Source: Spiroplasma endosymbiont of 'Nebria riversi'
GTDB lineage: Bacteria > Bacillota_I > Bacilli_A > Mycoplasmatales > Nriv7
Direction of reading: 5' to 3'
Length of the DNA: 64,000 bases
Assembly: GCF_018831625.1 (NCBI RefSeq)
Contig: NZ_CP065193.1
Span: forward strand, 682,001 to 746,000
In this document: positions 41,291 to 52,312 of the stretch, one piece after another
How positions within the stretch are numbered: the first letter of the stretch is position 1
Layout of the letters: each line of letters starts with the position of its first letter
Program-made: the position numbers and the translations under genes
The notes under the pieces: generated by a model
Told to the model about the DNA's origin: nothing
Databases searched by the model: none
Seen by the model: the letters and a program-made list of their open reading frames with translations, nothing else

Positions 41291-44200
41291 ATGAGAGAAA
41301 AAGGTTATTATGATTTATTATTAAAATTAGGTGAAACAATTAATGAAGATTATATTGTTAAAAATCTTAATGATGAAAAAAGTGCTATTAAAGACATTGA
41401 TAAATATTTATTGAAGCAATTTAATAATATTTTAAGTATTAAATTGCAAGAATATAAAACAGTTGATGATAAGTTAAAATTTTTAAATCAAATTATTGGT
41501 ATTTATAGTGAACAATCACAATTATCTAATAATGTTTTATTACAAATAGGTAATGATTTGCAAGAAAAGGTTAGTTATCATCAAGAAATTCGATTAATTG
41601 ATAATCACTTATTTACTAATGAAAATGAACAAGAATTAATTAATGAAATTAATAAAGAAATTAAAACTGCTGATAGTGTTTATTTTATTTATCCTTTTAT
41701 TTCTAAGGGAATGATTAATAAAATTAGAAATTCTTTTTTGTATGCTCAACAACATAATATTAAGATTAATTTTATTACGACAAATTTTGATGATATTGCT
41801 TTATTTGTTAATTTATATGAATTAGAAAACTTAGTTAATAGTTATAATAATATTTTAATTAGGGTAGAAGATAATACTGAAAAGCGTAGCGAAAGAATTC
41901 ATATTAAAGCAGCGATTTTTAAAAGAAAATCAGGTTTTTCAACAGCAATTGTAGGCTCTTCTAATTTAACTTATAAGGGAATGATGCGCGGAAGAGAATG
42001 AAATATTAAAATTAGTGAGTTTAGTAATCCTGATTTATATTATCATCTCTTTCGTGAATATGAAAAAATTTGAAATGATAATCTTGTTAATTTTAATAAT
42101 GTTAATGAGCGTGAGATTGTACTAACAAGAATTGATAATAATCGTTTACATATTAAAGCACAAAGTGAGGGAACGATAACAAGAAAATATTCAATGTATG
42201 ATTTTCAGCAAAAAATTGTTAATCGTTTACAATATCGTCGCAAGATTAATAAAACTAAGCATTTAATCATTATGGCTATGGGAAATGGGAAAACTATTAT
42301 TAGTGCTTTTGATTATTTAAATCAAATTAAAGAAAATAATATTTTTCGCCCCCGATTATTATTTTTAGCTCATCAACGAGAAATTATTGATCAAGCAATA
42401 TTAACTTTTCGTAATGTTTTACAAGATAATAAGTTTGGTTGTGTTTTTTATGAAAACCAAACATTAGATAATACTAATTATTTATTTGCTACTGTGCAAT
42501 CAGTTTATCGTAATTTAAAAAAGTTTTTACCGGATTAGTTTGATGTTATTATTTTTGATGAAGCCCATCATATTGCTGCTAAATCATTTGTAACGATTTT
42601 TAATTATTTTCAATCAAAACAAGTTATTGGTTTTACAGCAACTCCCGAAAGGGAAGATAATAAGTTAATTATGCCGTATTTTGATAATGAATTTGCTTAT
42701 GAATTACGATTGTGAGATGCTATTAATCAACGCTTATTATCGCCATTTGACTATTATTGTATTGATGATATTAGTAGTAATCTTGAAGGTATTGATTTAA
42801 ATAATGATGTTGAATTGTTTAAGAAGTTGAATACTAGTGAACGCAATAAATTATTATTTAGTGTGATAAATAATTATATTGGTATTTATGCTCAACCATT
42901 TTGTTTAGTATTTTGTATCACAACAACGCATGCTAAAATTGTTGCTAATTTTCTTCAAAAGGAAGGGTTACAGGCTGCTTATTTAACTAATGAAGTATCC
43001 CAAGAGCGAACAACAATTATTAATAATTTTAAAAAGGGTAAAATTAATTATTTATGTGTTGTTAATATGTTTAATGAAGGCATTGATGTTCCGCAAATTG
43101 ATACAATTATAATGTTGCGACCAACAAGTTCAAAAACTATTTATTTACAACAATTAGGTCGCGGTTTAAGAAAAACTGATAGTAAAAACAAGTTAGAAGT
43201 TTATGATTTAATTGCTAATGTTGATAAAAAATATGATATTACTGCGGGAATTAAAAATCTTTATAATTCTAATTTAGAAAGGAATAAAGCATTTTTAGGT
43301 GGTAATAGCAGTCTACCCTATAGGGTGTAAGATTACTTTAGAGAAACGCAGTCAAAAAGTTATTTTGGCAAACTTACAAAAATGATATGAAAATAAAAAA
43401 CGCATCCATTTAGTTATTAAACATTATTACCGGATTTATGGTGTTGATGGTTTAGTTAAAATTTTACAAGATTATGAATTAACCTTATGGGAATTTTATA
43501 ATTTTTTAAATGATTTTTATTTAAAAATTGGTCAAGATATTAAAGTTTATGCAAATGGTATTAATGACTCTAATCGTAATAAAAATCTTTTAAAGCAATT
43601 TTTATTTCTTAATGATTATCATTTAATAAATTATTTTTATCAGCGATTGTTAAAAAAAATTAATAATGAAGCAATTAATTATGAATATGATAATTTATTA
43701 ATTTGTTCGCTTTTATATGAAGTAACTAGTATGAAAGCCTTTTTAAAAGTATTTCCTAATTATTTAGCAATTGATGATTTAGTAGTAGAATTTATTAATC
43801 ATAATAAATTAGTTGTTAATGAACTAGTAATGATATTAAAATATAAATTAGAAAATGAAACCTTATTAGTTAATGAACATAATTTTTTGTTGTGTCTATT
43901 GTTAGCTTATGAATCAATATTTACTGTTCGTCAAGCCTTATGTGCAATTCGCCGCGTAAATTTTATTAAACAATTAGGTGAATTAAGAATTATTGCTTTT
44001 CAAGCGGGACATTTAACTTTTGATCAAACAAAAGCAGTTATTTTTGCTGATGTTGCCGGTAGTAAATATGGTAAGAAAACGAAATATGATGCTGCAAGTA
44101 AAGAATATTGGTGGTCAATTCCTGAGGATAAAACAATGCAAAGTAAACTAGTGAATGATTTACAAAATTTAAAAATTGCTAAATTTTTATTTTTAGATAA

Positions 44201-44318
44201 TAAAATTAATCACAATTTACCAAATTTATATTTAAAACTTTATAATTTTATTGGTTTGGGAAAATACATTGATTATGTACAAGAAGATTACATTATTGTA
44301 AAGTTTTTGATAGAATAA
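41291..44318 (+). pseudogene. PLD-domain / DEAD-box helicase / DUF3427 protein, broken
   Basis: About 1,008 codons. The N-terminal third ends with a phospholipase D-type motif (RIHIKAAIFKR, then GSSNLTYKG; residues about 200-230). A superfamily 2 helicase follows: MAMGNGKT (Walker A, about 330), LFLAHQREIIDQA, IIFDEAHHIAA (motif II), GFTATPER (III), VNMFNEGIDVPQ and QLGRGLRK (VI). The C-terminal DUF3427-like domain contains RIIAFQAGHL and EYWWSIPEDK. TAG at 42538 lies just before motif II, and a frameshift sits at about 43318. Related single proteins occur in DNA repair and mobile defence loci; the role here is unproven. It stands alone between IS copies D and E. Confidence 0.85.
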
Positions 44319-44365
44319 ATCTATATATAATAACTTTGATTGGAGGCATTTTATTTAAAAAATTT

Positions 44366-45510
44366 TTTTAATTTTGTAGAAAACTCTTGATATTTATTGA
44401 ATATAATTAATTTTAGGTATATTTTTAATATGATAGAGGTGGATAATAATTATGGAAAAAATAATTCAAGAACTAGTAAATACTTTAACAGATGATCAAT
44501 TTTTAGAATTTTATGAAAAAGTCAAACAACAAGCAGAATTAATAAAAAAACAAAAACGTTTAAATGAAATTGATCAAAAATTTAGAGCACAAGGTATTAA
44601 ATGCCCTAAATGTGAATCTTACCACTTCGTTAAAAATGGACATAATTCAGAAGGAAAACAAAAATATTTATGTAAAAATTGTCATGCAAGTTTTGACGCT
44701 TTTCATAATCATTTTATTTATTGAAGTCATTTAAATTATGAACAATGAAATTTATTGATTCAAATTTCATTGCTGGGGCAATCTAGTAAAATAATTTCTC
44801 GTTTTATTAAAACTACATTAAAAACTGCTTGATATAATCGTCAAAAATTAATGAAATCAAAACAATTAGAAAATACCCAATTAAAATTTAAAAAATTATC
44901 TGGTAAAATCCAAATCGATGAAACATTTATTAAAGAAATTAATAAAGGAAATTTCAAACATAAAACTGATCCACGAAGAATTTACCTTGACCCATTAGCA
45001 ACTAATACTAAATGTTGTATTCAAATGGCGGTTGATAATAATAACAATATTTATGTTAAATCTACAAACACCAAACGTTTACAAAAACAATGAGTTATTG
45101 AAAATATGAACAAAGAATTAATTAACCAAAATTCAATTATTACTTCTGATATGCAAAAATTATATTTTTTAGTAGCAAAACAAACAAATTCTACTTTATG
45201 TGTAACTAAAACAACAATTAATCCTGAAGCTAGTTATCGTAACTTAAATAAAATCAGTAAATTACAATCTAGTCTTAAATAATCCTTAATTCATTATCAT
45301 GGTTTAGGTTTTACTAATATTCAAAATTATTTAAATCTCTGAAAATGAAAATACCAACATAAGGGTTTAACTCCAAACCAACAAACAGCGGTATTATATT
45401 TTAATGTATAAAAAATTAAAGTAAAAATAGTAATTTTACATAAAAGCCTTTTAAAATTATCAAGTTGATGATTTTTTTTATTTTATCAAGAGTTTTCGAC
45501 AAAATTAAAA
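44366..45510 (+). mobile_element. IS1/IS1595-like insertion sequence, copy E
   Basis: Inverted repeats at 44366-44392 and 45484-45510; 1,145 bp. It starts 47 bp after the helicase stop and directly abuts the comEC fragment on its right. Confidence 0.9.
44452..45411 (+). pseudogene. Transposase of IS copy E, late nonsense
   Basis: Full-length 960-bp frame. The Cys of ESYHCVKN is Phe. TAA replaces Glu in SSLKEALIHY (about 45280), removing the last 43 residues. Confidence 0.88.
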
Positions 45511-46024
45511 AAAATTTTTTATTGTTGCTAATTATTTAAAAAAACTAAAAATTAATCAATTAGATGCAATTTTTATTTCTCACGATCATACTGACCATAC
45601 AAGTAATTTAGAAACGATTGTTAATGTGGTTAATGTTAAAAATATTTATGGTAGTCGTTCATTTTGTGAACGCTATCAAGGCAAAGCAAGCAAAAAACGA
45701 CCAAAGCAATGAAAGATTTAAAAATTATTGTGCAAGACGTTAAGCCAAGTGATAATATCTTAGGTTTATCATTTGATAATTTAACTTATAAAATTCAGGA
45801 CTTTATTAATAGCAATTCAAGTAAAGATGAAAATAATCAAAGCTTAGTATTATCTTTTGTTTATCAAAATCAGCCGTTTTTATTAACAGGCGATACCGAA
45901 AAGAAAGTAGAACAAGAGTTATTAAAAAAGAATTTGCTTTCAGAAGTTAATTTTTTACAAGTAGCCCATCATGGTAGTAAAACATCAAGTTCATTGTCAT
46001 TTTTAAATAAGATTAAACCTAAAT
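45511..46024 (+). pseudogene. comEC: comEC fragment (metallo-beta-lactamase-fold domain)
   Basis: Contains FISHDHTDH (45575-45598), the metal-binding signature of the ComEC/Rec2 C-terminal domain. After a frameshift in an A run near 45695 come LSFVYQNQPFLLTGDTEKKVEQELL and LQVAHHGSKTSSSLSFLNKIKPKF. Both ends are cut by IS copies E and F. The membrane channel domain of ComEC (DNA uptake) is absent from the window. Not functional. Confidence 0.85.
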
Positions 46025-47170
46025 TTTTAATTTTGTAGAAAACTCTTGATATTTATTGAATATACTTAATTTTAGGTATATTTTTAATATGATAGAGGTG
46101 GATAATAATTATGGAAAAAATAATTCAAGAACTAGTAAATACCTTAAGAGATGATCAATTTTTAGAATTTTATGAAAAAGTCAAACAACAAGCAGAATTA
46201 ATAAAAAAACAAAAATGTTTAAATAAAATTGATCAAAAATTTAGAGCACAAGGTATTAAATGCCCTAAATGTGAATCTTGCCATTGCGTTAAAAATGGAC
46301 ATAATTCAGAAGGAAAACAAAAATATTTATGTAAAAATTGCCGTGCAAGTTTTGACGATTTTCGTAATCATTTTATTTATTGAAGTCATTTAAATTATGA
46401 ACAATGAAATTTATTGATTCAAATTTCATTGCCGGGGCAATCTAGTAAAATAATTTCTCGTTTTATTAAAACTACATTAAAAACGGCTTGATATAATCGT
46501 CAAAAATTAATGAAATAAAAACAATTATAAAATACCCAATTAAAATTTAAAAAATTATCTGGTAAAATACACATCGATGAAACATTTATTAAAGAAATTC
46601 AGAAAAGAAATTTCAAACATAAAACTGATCCACGAAGAATTCACCTTGACCCATTCGCAACTAATACTAAATGCTGTATTCAAATGGCAGTTGATAATAA
46701 TAACAATATTTATGTTAAATCCACAAACACCAAACGTTTACAAAAACAATGAGTTATTGAAAATATGAACAAAGAATTAATTAACCAAAATTCAATTATT
46801 ACTTCTGATATGAAAAAATTATATTTTTTAGTAGCAAAACAAACAAATTCTACTTTATGTGTAACTAAAACAACAATTAATCCTGAAGCCAGTTATCGTA
46901 ACTTAAATAAAATCAGTAAATTACAATCTAGTCTTAAAGAAGCCTTAATTCATTATCATGGTTTAGGTTTTACTAATATTCAAAATTATTTAAATCTCTG
47001 AAAATGAAAATACCAACATAAGGGTTTAACTCCAAACCAACAAACAGCGGTATTATATTTTAATGTATAAAAAATTAAAGTAAAAATAGTAATTTTACAT
47101 AAAAGCCTTTTAAAATTATCAAGTTGATGATTTTTTTTTATTTTATCAAGAGTTTTCGACAAAATTAAAA
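46025..47170 (+). mobile_element. IS1/IS1595-like insertion sequence, copy F
   Basis: Inverted repeats at 46025-46051 and 47144-47170; 1,146 bp. Same orientation as copy E, with the comEC fragment between them. A sequence sister of copy H. Confidence 0.9.
46111..47070 (+). pseudogene. Transposase of IS copy F, two nonsense codons shared with copy H
   Basis: TAA twice in the MKSKQLENTQ segment (46514 and 46529). KIHIDETF replaces KIQIDETF, and the LPGQSSK segment replaces LLGQSSK. The same four changes occur in copy H. Private changes include KCLNKIDQK and FDDFRN. Confidence 0.9.
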
Positions 47171-47255
47171 TAAAATTATTAATTATTTAAAAAATTTAAT
47201 GATTACGATATAATTACTATGTAATTTAAAGATAATCATAAAGAAGGTAATTATT

Positions 47256-47510
47256 TTGCAAGGATTTTTAACTAATGAAAAAGATTATATTAATATTTTA
47301 GGACAAAATTTAGCAATTCAATATTTAATTATTTCTTGTATTATTATTGGGGTAGTATTTATTGCAATTATTAGTGCAATTTTATTGGTTATTAACTATC
47401 GCAATCGTAACCTGAAAAATTCAGCTTGAGAAAAATTTAAAAATGAAAAATTAATTTATAATATTGAATCAGAAGTAATTAAAATGGGGCAAGCATTAAA
47501 AAATAAATAG
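47256..47510 (+). CDS. Small membrane protein, 84 aa
   Basis: TTG start at 47256 behind RBS AAGAAGG. An N-terminal helix follows (YLIISCIIIGVVFIAIISAILLV), then a basic, Trp-containing cytosolic tail (NYRNRNLKNSAWEKFKNEK). It resembles short conserved mollicute membrane proteins of the TIGR04561 type, an uncertain assignment. It precedes the next membrane protein gene by 28 nt in the same direction, so probably one operon through 49816. IS copy F ends 85 bp upstream and may have displaced the promoter. Confidence 0.65.
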
Positions 47511-47538
47511 TTATATTTTTATAAGGTAGGCAATAGAT

Positions 47539-48786
47539 ATGTCATGAAAAGAAAAAATAATGGATAAGTTTTTTAATAAAGCAGAACAAAAACGATTTAA
47601 TGATAATAAATTAAAGGCAGAGCAACTTGATCCGTATTTTCCTTATGAAAGAAAAAAAAAGCAAAATGATGTTCCCCGCGTAATTAATCGTTATGAGTTT
47701 ACAGTTGATGATAAAAAATATTTTAATTCTGGTATTAATAAAGAACCGCCACCATATTATGAAGAAAATTATAGTTTACCAAAAGCAAGAGTTTATAGTC
47801 CTAAAAATGGTTATAGTCGTGAATTGGGGGGTAGTCCGTACCAACAAAATTCGCCAACAATAACCTCTTATCAATATCCTCAACCACAACAACCAATTTT
47901 AGATTCATCACCTAATGATTTTTTAGAGGATAATCATAATGATTATAGTCCAACTTTATATCAAAAAGCATATCAAGAACCATATTTATCATATGATGAA
48001 CCACGAGGACAAGAGACACCGTATCGTCCTTTAAGTTTAAAAACTATTCCTAAAGAAATTGCTAATGAGGTTCGTAATGAAAAATATCGTTTGGTTTTAA
48101 TAATGATTATTGGTTTTTTAGGAATAATTGCTTCGTCAATACCATTAATTTTGTGATTTTTAAAGCAACAAAATATTGTTATTGACAATGAAAATTTAAT
48201 TCCGCATCCAACTTTGATGATACCGTTATGTGTTGTGTCATTAGGTTTATTTTTTATTTCTTTGTTTGATTGAATTAAAATTAAAAAAGAAGTGGAAGGA
48301 TATTTAAAAAAAGCTAAATTAGGAAATAACGTTATTCCTAATTTCATTATTGCTAATTATCGAAAAATGCATATCCGTAGTATTATTATTAATTGAGTAG
48401 CTTTTCCTTTGTATATTATTGGTGCTGCAATTATTGCTATTCTTTATGGATTATCAGGCGCAACACAGCCAAAACTTTTTGGTTTTTTAATTTTAGATAT
48501 GACGATTAGAGATTTAATAACAGAAATTATTATTCTAACAGGAATATTATTTGCCTTATTTTTTTTACAAGTATTAAATATTATTTTTGTTCGTAAAAGA
48601 AAAGCTAATATTATTGGTTTTTATGGTTATGAAATTATTAATCCTTATGAAATGCATGAATTAAAGCGAATAATAAATCGTCGCTGTTTATGAACTTGAT
48701 TAACAATTATTGCGATTATGTTTTTTGTTATTGCGATTCCGATTTGATTATTACGAAGAAAAAAAAATAAGGTTGCTTCAAGTTAA
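47539..48786 (+). CDS. Multi-pass membrane protein (MSC_0882-like)
   Basis: 415 aa. ATG 47539 (MSWKEKIMDK) follows AAGGTAGG. The N-terminal about 185 residues are soluble and disordered, rich in Pro/Tyr/Gln/Ser (ITSYQYPQPQQPILDSSP). At least five transmembrane segments follow (LIMIIGFLGIIASSIPLIL, PLCVVSLGLFFISLF, YIIGAAIIAILYGL, EIIILTGILFALFFLQVL and IIAIMFFVIAIPIWLL). The C-terminal cytosolic motif GFYGYEIINPYEMHELKRI is probably conserved. The arrangement recalls the MSC_0882 family of mollicute membrane proteins; function unknown. One base separates it from the next ATG. Confidence 0.65.
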
Positions 48787-48787
48787 A

Positions 48788-49816
48788 ATGTATTTTCATT
48801 TATTTGTAAATCTTTTTATTAGTAATGATGGAAATTATCACTTGCAAAATATTAATCAAAAATTAATTGTTAAACAAGATTTTAATATTATTATTGATAA
48901 TATTGAACAAGAAATAATTTGTGAGCGAGAAAATTTACAGCAATTACAAACAATATATATTGCTGTTAATTGTTCTCGTGACCTTGATTTTGAACAATGA
49001 CAGCGAATTTTAAATATATTACAACCATTAGCAAGGAATATTATTGAATATAATTTAGAATTACATTGTAATAATACTTATGAATTATTTTTGTTATGAA
49101 ATAGTTATGGTGTTAATCGGTTAATATGAAAAGTAATTTCATTTAGTTGGGCGGTATTTTTACAAAATAATTATTGTGATAATATTAATTATGTTAAGCA
49201 AATTAATAAAGCATTAGTTAGTGGTTTTAAAAATCAAGCAATTGATTTATTTTATAATTTAAAAGGTTCTTCTAAAGCTGTTATTGAAAATGGTTTAAAT
49301 ATTTTAAGAAAATTGCCTGTTAATCATATTAGTTATTATGAAGCTGATAATAATTGTGTTGTGATTACATATCAATGATTGAAAAATATTTTAAAACAAA
49401 ATGGTTATTTACCTTATGAGAAAAATAATTTTATTACTAATAGAGGCATTAAATCGCAACATCAATATAGTTATTGAACTTTACAAAATTATTTAGGTGT
49501 TGGCATGGGCGCTAGTTCTTTTCATAAAAATTCACAAATAGTTATTTGCCAAAATACTAATGAATATCCATTATGGCGACAAACAATTACTAAAATTACA
49601 AAACAAGAATATTATGGACAAATTTTTATTATGGGGTTAGGACTAATTGAAGGCGTTGATTTGCGAATAAAGCAAAATCAAGTAGCTTATGAATATTTTA
49701 AAAATGCGATTAATAAACTAATAGTAAAAAAGAAACTAAATATTAAAAATAATTTTCTTTTTTGTTATCAAGATGAGTGAGAAAATTTAGATGAGATTTT
49801 ATTATCATTTATTTAA
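48788..49816 (+). CDS. HemW-like protein lacking the radical-SAM cysteine motif
   Basis: 342 aa. The body aligns with HemW (formerly the HemN-like oxygen-independent coproporphyrinogen oxidase family): LQTIYIAVN, NSYGVNRLIWKVISFS (normally GVNRISLGVQSF), LINHISYYEAD, HQYSYWTLQNYLGVGMGASSF and IFIMGLGLIEGVDL. The N-terminus YFHLFVNLFISNDGNYHLQN stands where HemW has IHIPFC followed by CxxxCxxC. No cysteine cluster is present, so it cannot bind the 4Fe-4S cluster in the known way. Open frame with several TGA-Trp. A heme chaperone role is unlikely, since Mollicutes lack respiratory heme enzymes. Starts one base after the preceding stop. Confidence 0.75.
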
Positions 49817-49855
49817 TATCGCAAACAAGTTATAATGAAGAAAGAAATATCAATT

Positions 49856-49931
49856 GCTGGTTTATTTCAGTCGGTAGAACACAGCCATGGTAAGGGTGAG
49901 GTCAAGAGTTCAATTATCTTAACCATAACCA
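49856..49931 (+). pseudogene. Degenerate tRNA-Thr (anticodon GGT)
   Basis: 76 nt with tRNA landmarks: D-loop AGTCGGTAG, anticodon loop ATGGTAA (GGT), T-loop TTCAATT and terminal ACCA. Pairing is impaired: acceptor GCTGGTT against AACCATA loses its first two pairs, the D stem is TTTC/GAAC, and the anticodon and T stems each have a mismatch. It lies 2 nt upstream of tRNA-Ser. Probably inactive. Confidence 0.65.
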
Positions 49932-49933
49932 TT

Positions 49934-50023
49934 GGAGAGTTGTGTGAGTGGTTTAAACAGTCATCTTGGAAAGGTGATGAATTCGAAAGGATTCCACGGG
50001 TTTGAACCCCTTACTCTCCGCCA
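49934..50023 (+). tRNA. tRNA-Ser (anticodon GGA)
   Basis: 90 nt with CCA: acceptor GGAGAGT/ACTCTCC, anticodon loop TTGGAAA, a long variable arm (GAATTCGAAAGGATTC) typical of class II tRNA and T-loop GTTTGAACC. Confidence 0.95.
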
Positions 50024-50065
50024 TAAAATGAAATATAATAAATAAATATTTATAAAGGGGTTTTT

Positions 50066-50899
50066 ATTAAAAAAAGGATTATTTTAGATGAAAAAGTTAA
50101 ATTACATAATGGTATTATGATGCCAGTTATTGGTTTTGGAACATATAAAATTGAAAATAATGAATTAGGTAAGGAAGTGATTTTAGAAGCTTTAAATCAG
50201 GGTTATCGTCATATTGATAAGGCTAAAATTTATGGGAATGAACAAATCGTTGGGCAAGCAATTAAAGAAAGTAAGATTTATCGCAGTGAAATTTTTGTTA
50301 CGACTAAACTTTGAGATAATGAATTAACAAAAGAACAGTATTTACAAGAGATTGATAGCTCATTATAAAAATTAGGTTTGGAATTTGTTGATTTATTTTT
50401 AATGCATTGACCGTGAAATAATCGTAAAATTTCTTGAGAAGTATTAGAGGAAATATATCGCGCTAAAAAAGCTCGCGTGATTGGTGTTGGTAATTTTAAT
50501 ATTGAGCAGTTAGAACAATTAAAACAAGATGCTAAAGAATTGCCAGTTGCTAATCAAATTGAGTTTCATCCGGGATTAAATCAAACAGAATTAAGGGCAT
50601 ATCATCAAAAAAATAATATTGTAACTATTGGTTGAGGAACAATGAAATATCATGACTCTTTACCAGAAACTTGTGAGCAGATTGCTCGTGAATATAATAA
50701 AACAATTCAACAATTATTTTTACAATGAGCTTATCAACATCAAAGTTTAATAATTCCCAAGTCAATGCATAAGACGCGGATTATTGAAAATAGTGCGATT
50801 GATGATTTTAAAATTAGTGATGAACATATGAAGTGAATTGATAGTTTACCACAATCACGAAAAGGCCCTGATCCTAATAATTTTTATTTTGGAAATTAG
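50066..50899 (+). pseudogene. Aldo/keto reductase, one nonsense codon
   Basis: NAD(P)H-dependent AKR superfamily. MPVIGFGTYKI, YRHIDKAKIYGNE (catalytic Asp and Tyr), TTKLW (Lys) and LFLMHWP (His) give the full tetrad. VIGVGNFNIEQL, NQIEFHPGLNQ and LIIPKSMHKTRI follow, and the end is FYFGN. TAA after DSSL (about 50367) interrupts it. The upstream start is probably ATT at 50066, behind TAAAGGGG, giving VKLHNGIMMPVIGFGTY with the usual first strand. ATG 50117 would omit that strand. Otherwise it is intact at about 277 codons. Terminator follows directly. Confidence 0.85.
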
Positions 50900-50929
50900 A
50901 AAAAACCTTGTAATTTTACAAGGTTTTTT
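50900..50929. terminator. Bidirectional intrinsic terminator
   Basis: AAAAAACCTTGTAA pairs with TTACAAGGTTTTTT around a short T loop. It serves the aldo/keto reductase on the plus strand and the MarR gene on the minus strand. Confidence 0.9.
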
Positions 50930-50946
50930 CTAATATATTGTTAGCT

Positions 50947-51405
50947 TTAAACTAATGAAGAGTCAGATTTTAAAGCTACTTCTAAATTGTTTCCTGCGGT
51001 TAATAAATAAGAATGAAGCATATCTTTTTCAATACTATTTAATTTATTTAACAAAATGCTATCAATTTGTTCTTTGATTAATGCCGCCTTTTTAATGATT
51101 TCTTGTGCTTTAGGAGTTAAAGTTAATAGTTTTGAACGACGGTCATTAGCAAGAACTTTACAAGTAATATATCCCTTTTTAACTAATGTTGATATCACGG
51201 CTGATGTGTCAGCTTTGGATTTGCAAAGTTCTTTTGCAACATTAACAATAATGGGTTTATCTTTGATCTTATCAATTACTAATAAAATATTTATATGTAC
51301 AGGCATTAGATTTTTAATTTCTAATTTTCTTAATAAGTCAATGTATAACTTTTCTTTAAGTTGCGAGATTTTATATAATAGATCTAGATGATTTATCATT
51401 GTCAT
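50947..51405 (-). CDS. MarR-family transcriptional regulator
   Basis: 152 aa. Helices DLLYKISQLKEKLYIDLLRKL form the dimer interface. The winged helix comprises IIVNVAKELCKSKADTSAVISTLVKKGYI (recognition helix) and the wing LANDRRSKLLTLTPKAQEII. A long C-terminal helix (LNSIEKDMLHSYLLTAGNNLEVAL) completes the dimerisation domain. MarR proteins usually repress a neighbouring gene in response to small molecules or oxidants. The convergent aldo/keto reductase is adjacent but not in the same direction, so the target is unknown. Start at 51405; another ATG two codons downstream (51399) is also possible. A truncated IS lies 78 bp upstream. Confidence 0.88.
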   Translation of the reverse strand: MTMINHLDLLYKISQLKEKLYIDLLRKLEIKNLMPVHINILLVIDKIKDKPIIVNVAKELCKSKADTSAVISTLVKKGYITCKVLANDRRSKLLTLTPKAQEIIKKAALIKEQIDSILLNKLNSIEKDMLHSYLLTAGNNLEVALKSDSSLV

Positions 51406-51483
51406 TCGTTAGACCGCCTTTTTGTTGTTTTCTCTTCATAATATAATTATATAATAAATTATCAAAATAATTCAAATATATTT

Positions 51484-51737
51484 TTTTAATTTTGTCGAAA
51501 ACTCTTGATATTTATTGAATATACTTAATTTTAGGTATATTTTTAATATGATAGAGGTGGATAATAATTATGGAAAAAATAATTCAATAACTAGTAAATA
51601 CTTTAACAGATGATCAATTTTTATAATTTTATGAAAAAGTCAAACAACAAGCAGAATTAATAAAAAAAACAAAAACGTTTAAATGAAATTGATCAAAAAT
51701 TTAGAGCACAAGGTATTAAATGCCCTAATGTGAATCT
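51484..51737 (+). mobile_element. IS1/IS1595-like element, copy G (5' fragment)
   Basis: Left terminus at 51484-51510 and the first about 165 bp of transposase gene from 51570, with TAA in EELVN (Q-stop-L), TAA in FLEFY and an A insertion in the lysine run. The sequence stops matching the IS after GAATCT at 51736, where the coiled-coil gene ends. The right end of the IS is missing. Confidence 0.88.
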
Positions 51738-52301
51738 TTACCCACCTAACAAAACTTTATGCATCCAATACAATTTAATAAGTTGTATTATTAAACTATG
51801 ATTTTCCTTAATTAAATCTTTTCGTTCACCAATTATTCGTAAAAATTCAGCTTTAATATGGGCAATTTTACCCTTTCAATCAGTTTTAGAACCCGTAAAA
51901 GGTTTAATATCCTTTAATTTATTTTTACCAAAACTATTAACTAACTCATCCAATTTTTGTAAATCAGCATTTAAAAGTGCTAATTCATCTCGGTATTTTT
52001 TAATCTTAATTTCTAATTCGACCTTAATATTTTCTAATTGTGCAATAGTTAAATCAATATTTTTATCAAGATTTTTTATTTGATTAGTCAAATCATTAAT
52101 TTTATTCACTAAAATTTGTTTTTCAACGCGAAATAAAGTCTTATTAACAATTTCATCAAAAATAATATCTTTAACAATTAAGTTTTGTTCTGTGGTAATT
52201 GGCGCTTTAACAGCTTGCGCTGTTAAAGTAACCCCTGCCCCAACTGTAAAACTAGCTACAATTAAAAGATTTAAAATATTTAAAAGATTTTTAAACATCA
52301 T
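51738..52301 (-). CDS. Secreted coiled-coil protein, 187 aa
   Basis: Signal peptide MMFKNLLNILNLLIVASFTVGAGVTLTAQAV. A region starting IVKDIIFDEIVNK leads into a continuous heptad-rich coiled coil (KINDLTNQIKNLDKNIDLTIAQLENIKVELEIKIKKYRDEL) to about residue 125, then FGKNKLKDIKPF and a helical C-terminus ending WMHKVLLGG. TGA=Trp at two or three sites. It abuts the IS fragment, so the native C-terminus may have been altered. It shares FGKxxxLKxxK and IKAEFxRII segments with the lipoprotein upstream, so the two are paralogous neighbours. Confidence 0.7.
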
Positions 52302-52312
52302 AATATTGCCTC

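Noticed and set aside
41291..44318. Assignment of the PLD-helicase protein to a named phage-defence system such as Mokosh or DISARM
   Set aside because: Domain order PLD - SF2 helicase - DUF3427 in one protein does not match those systems as I know them, and no partner genes are next to it.
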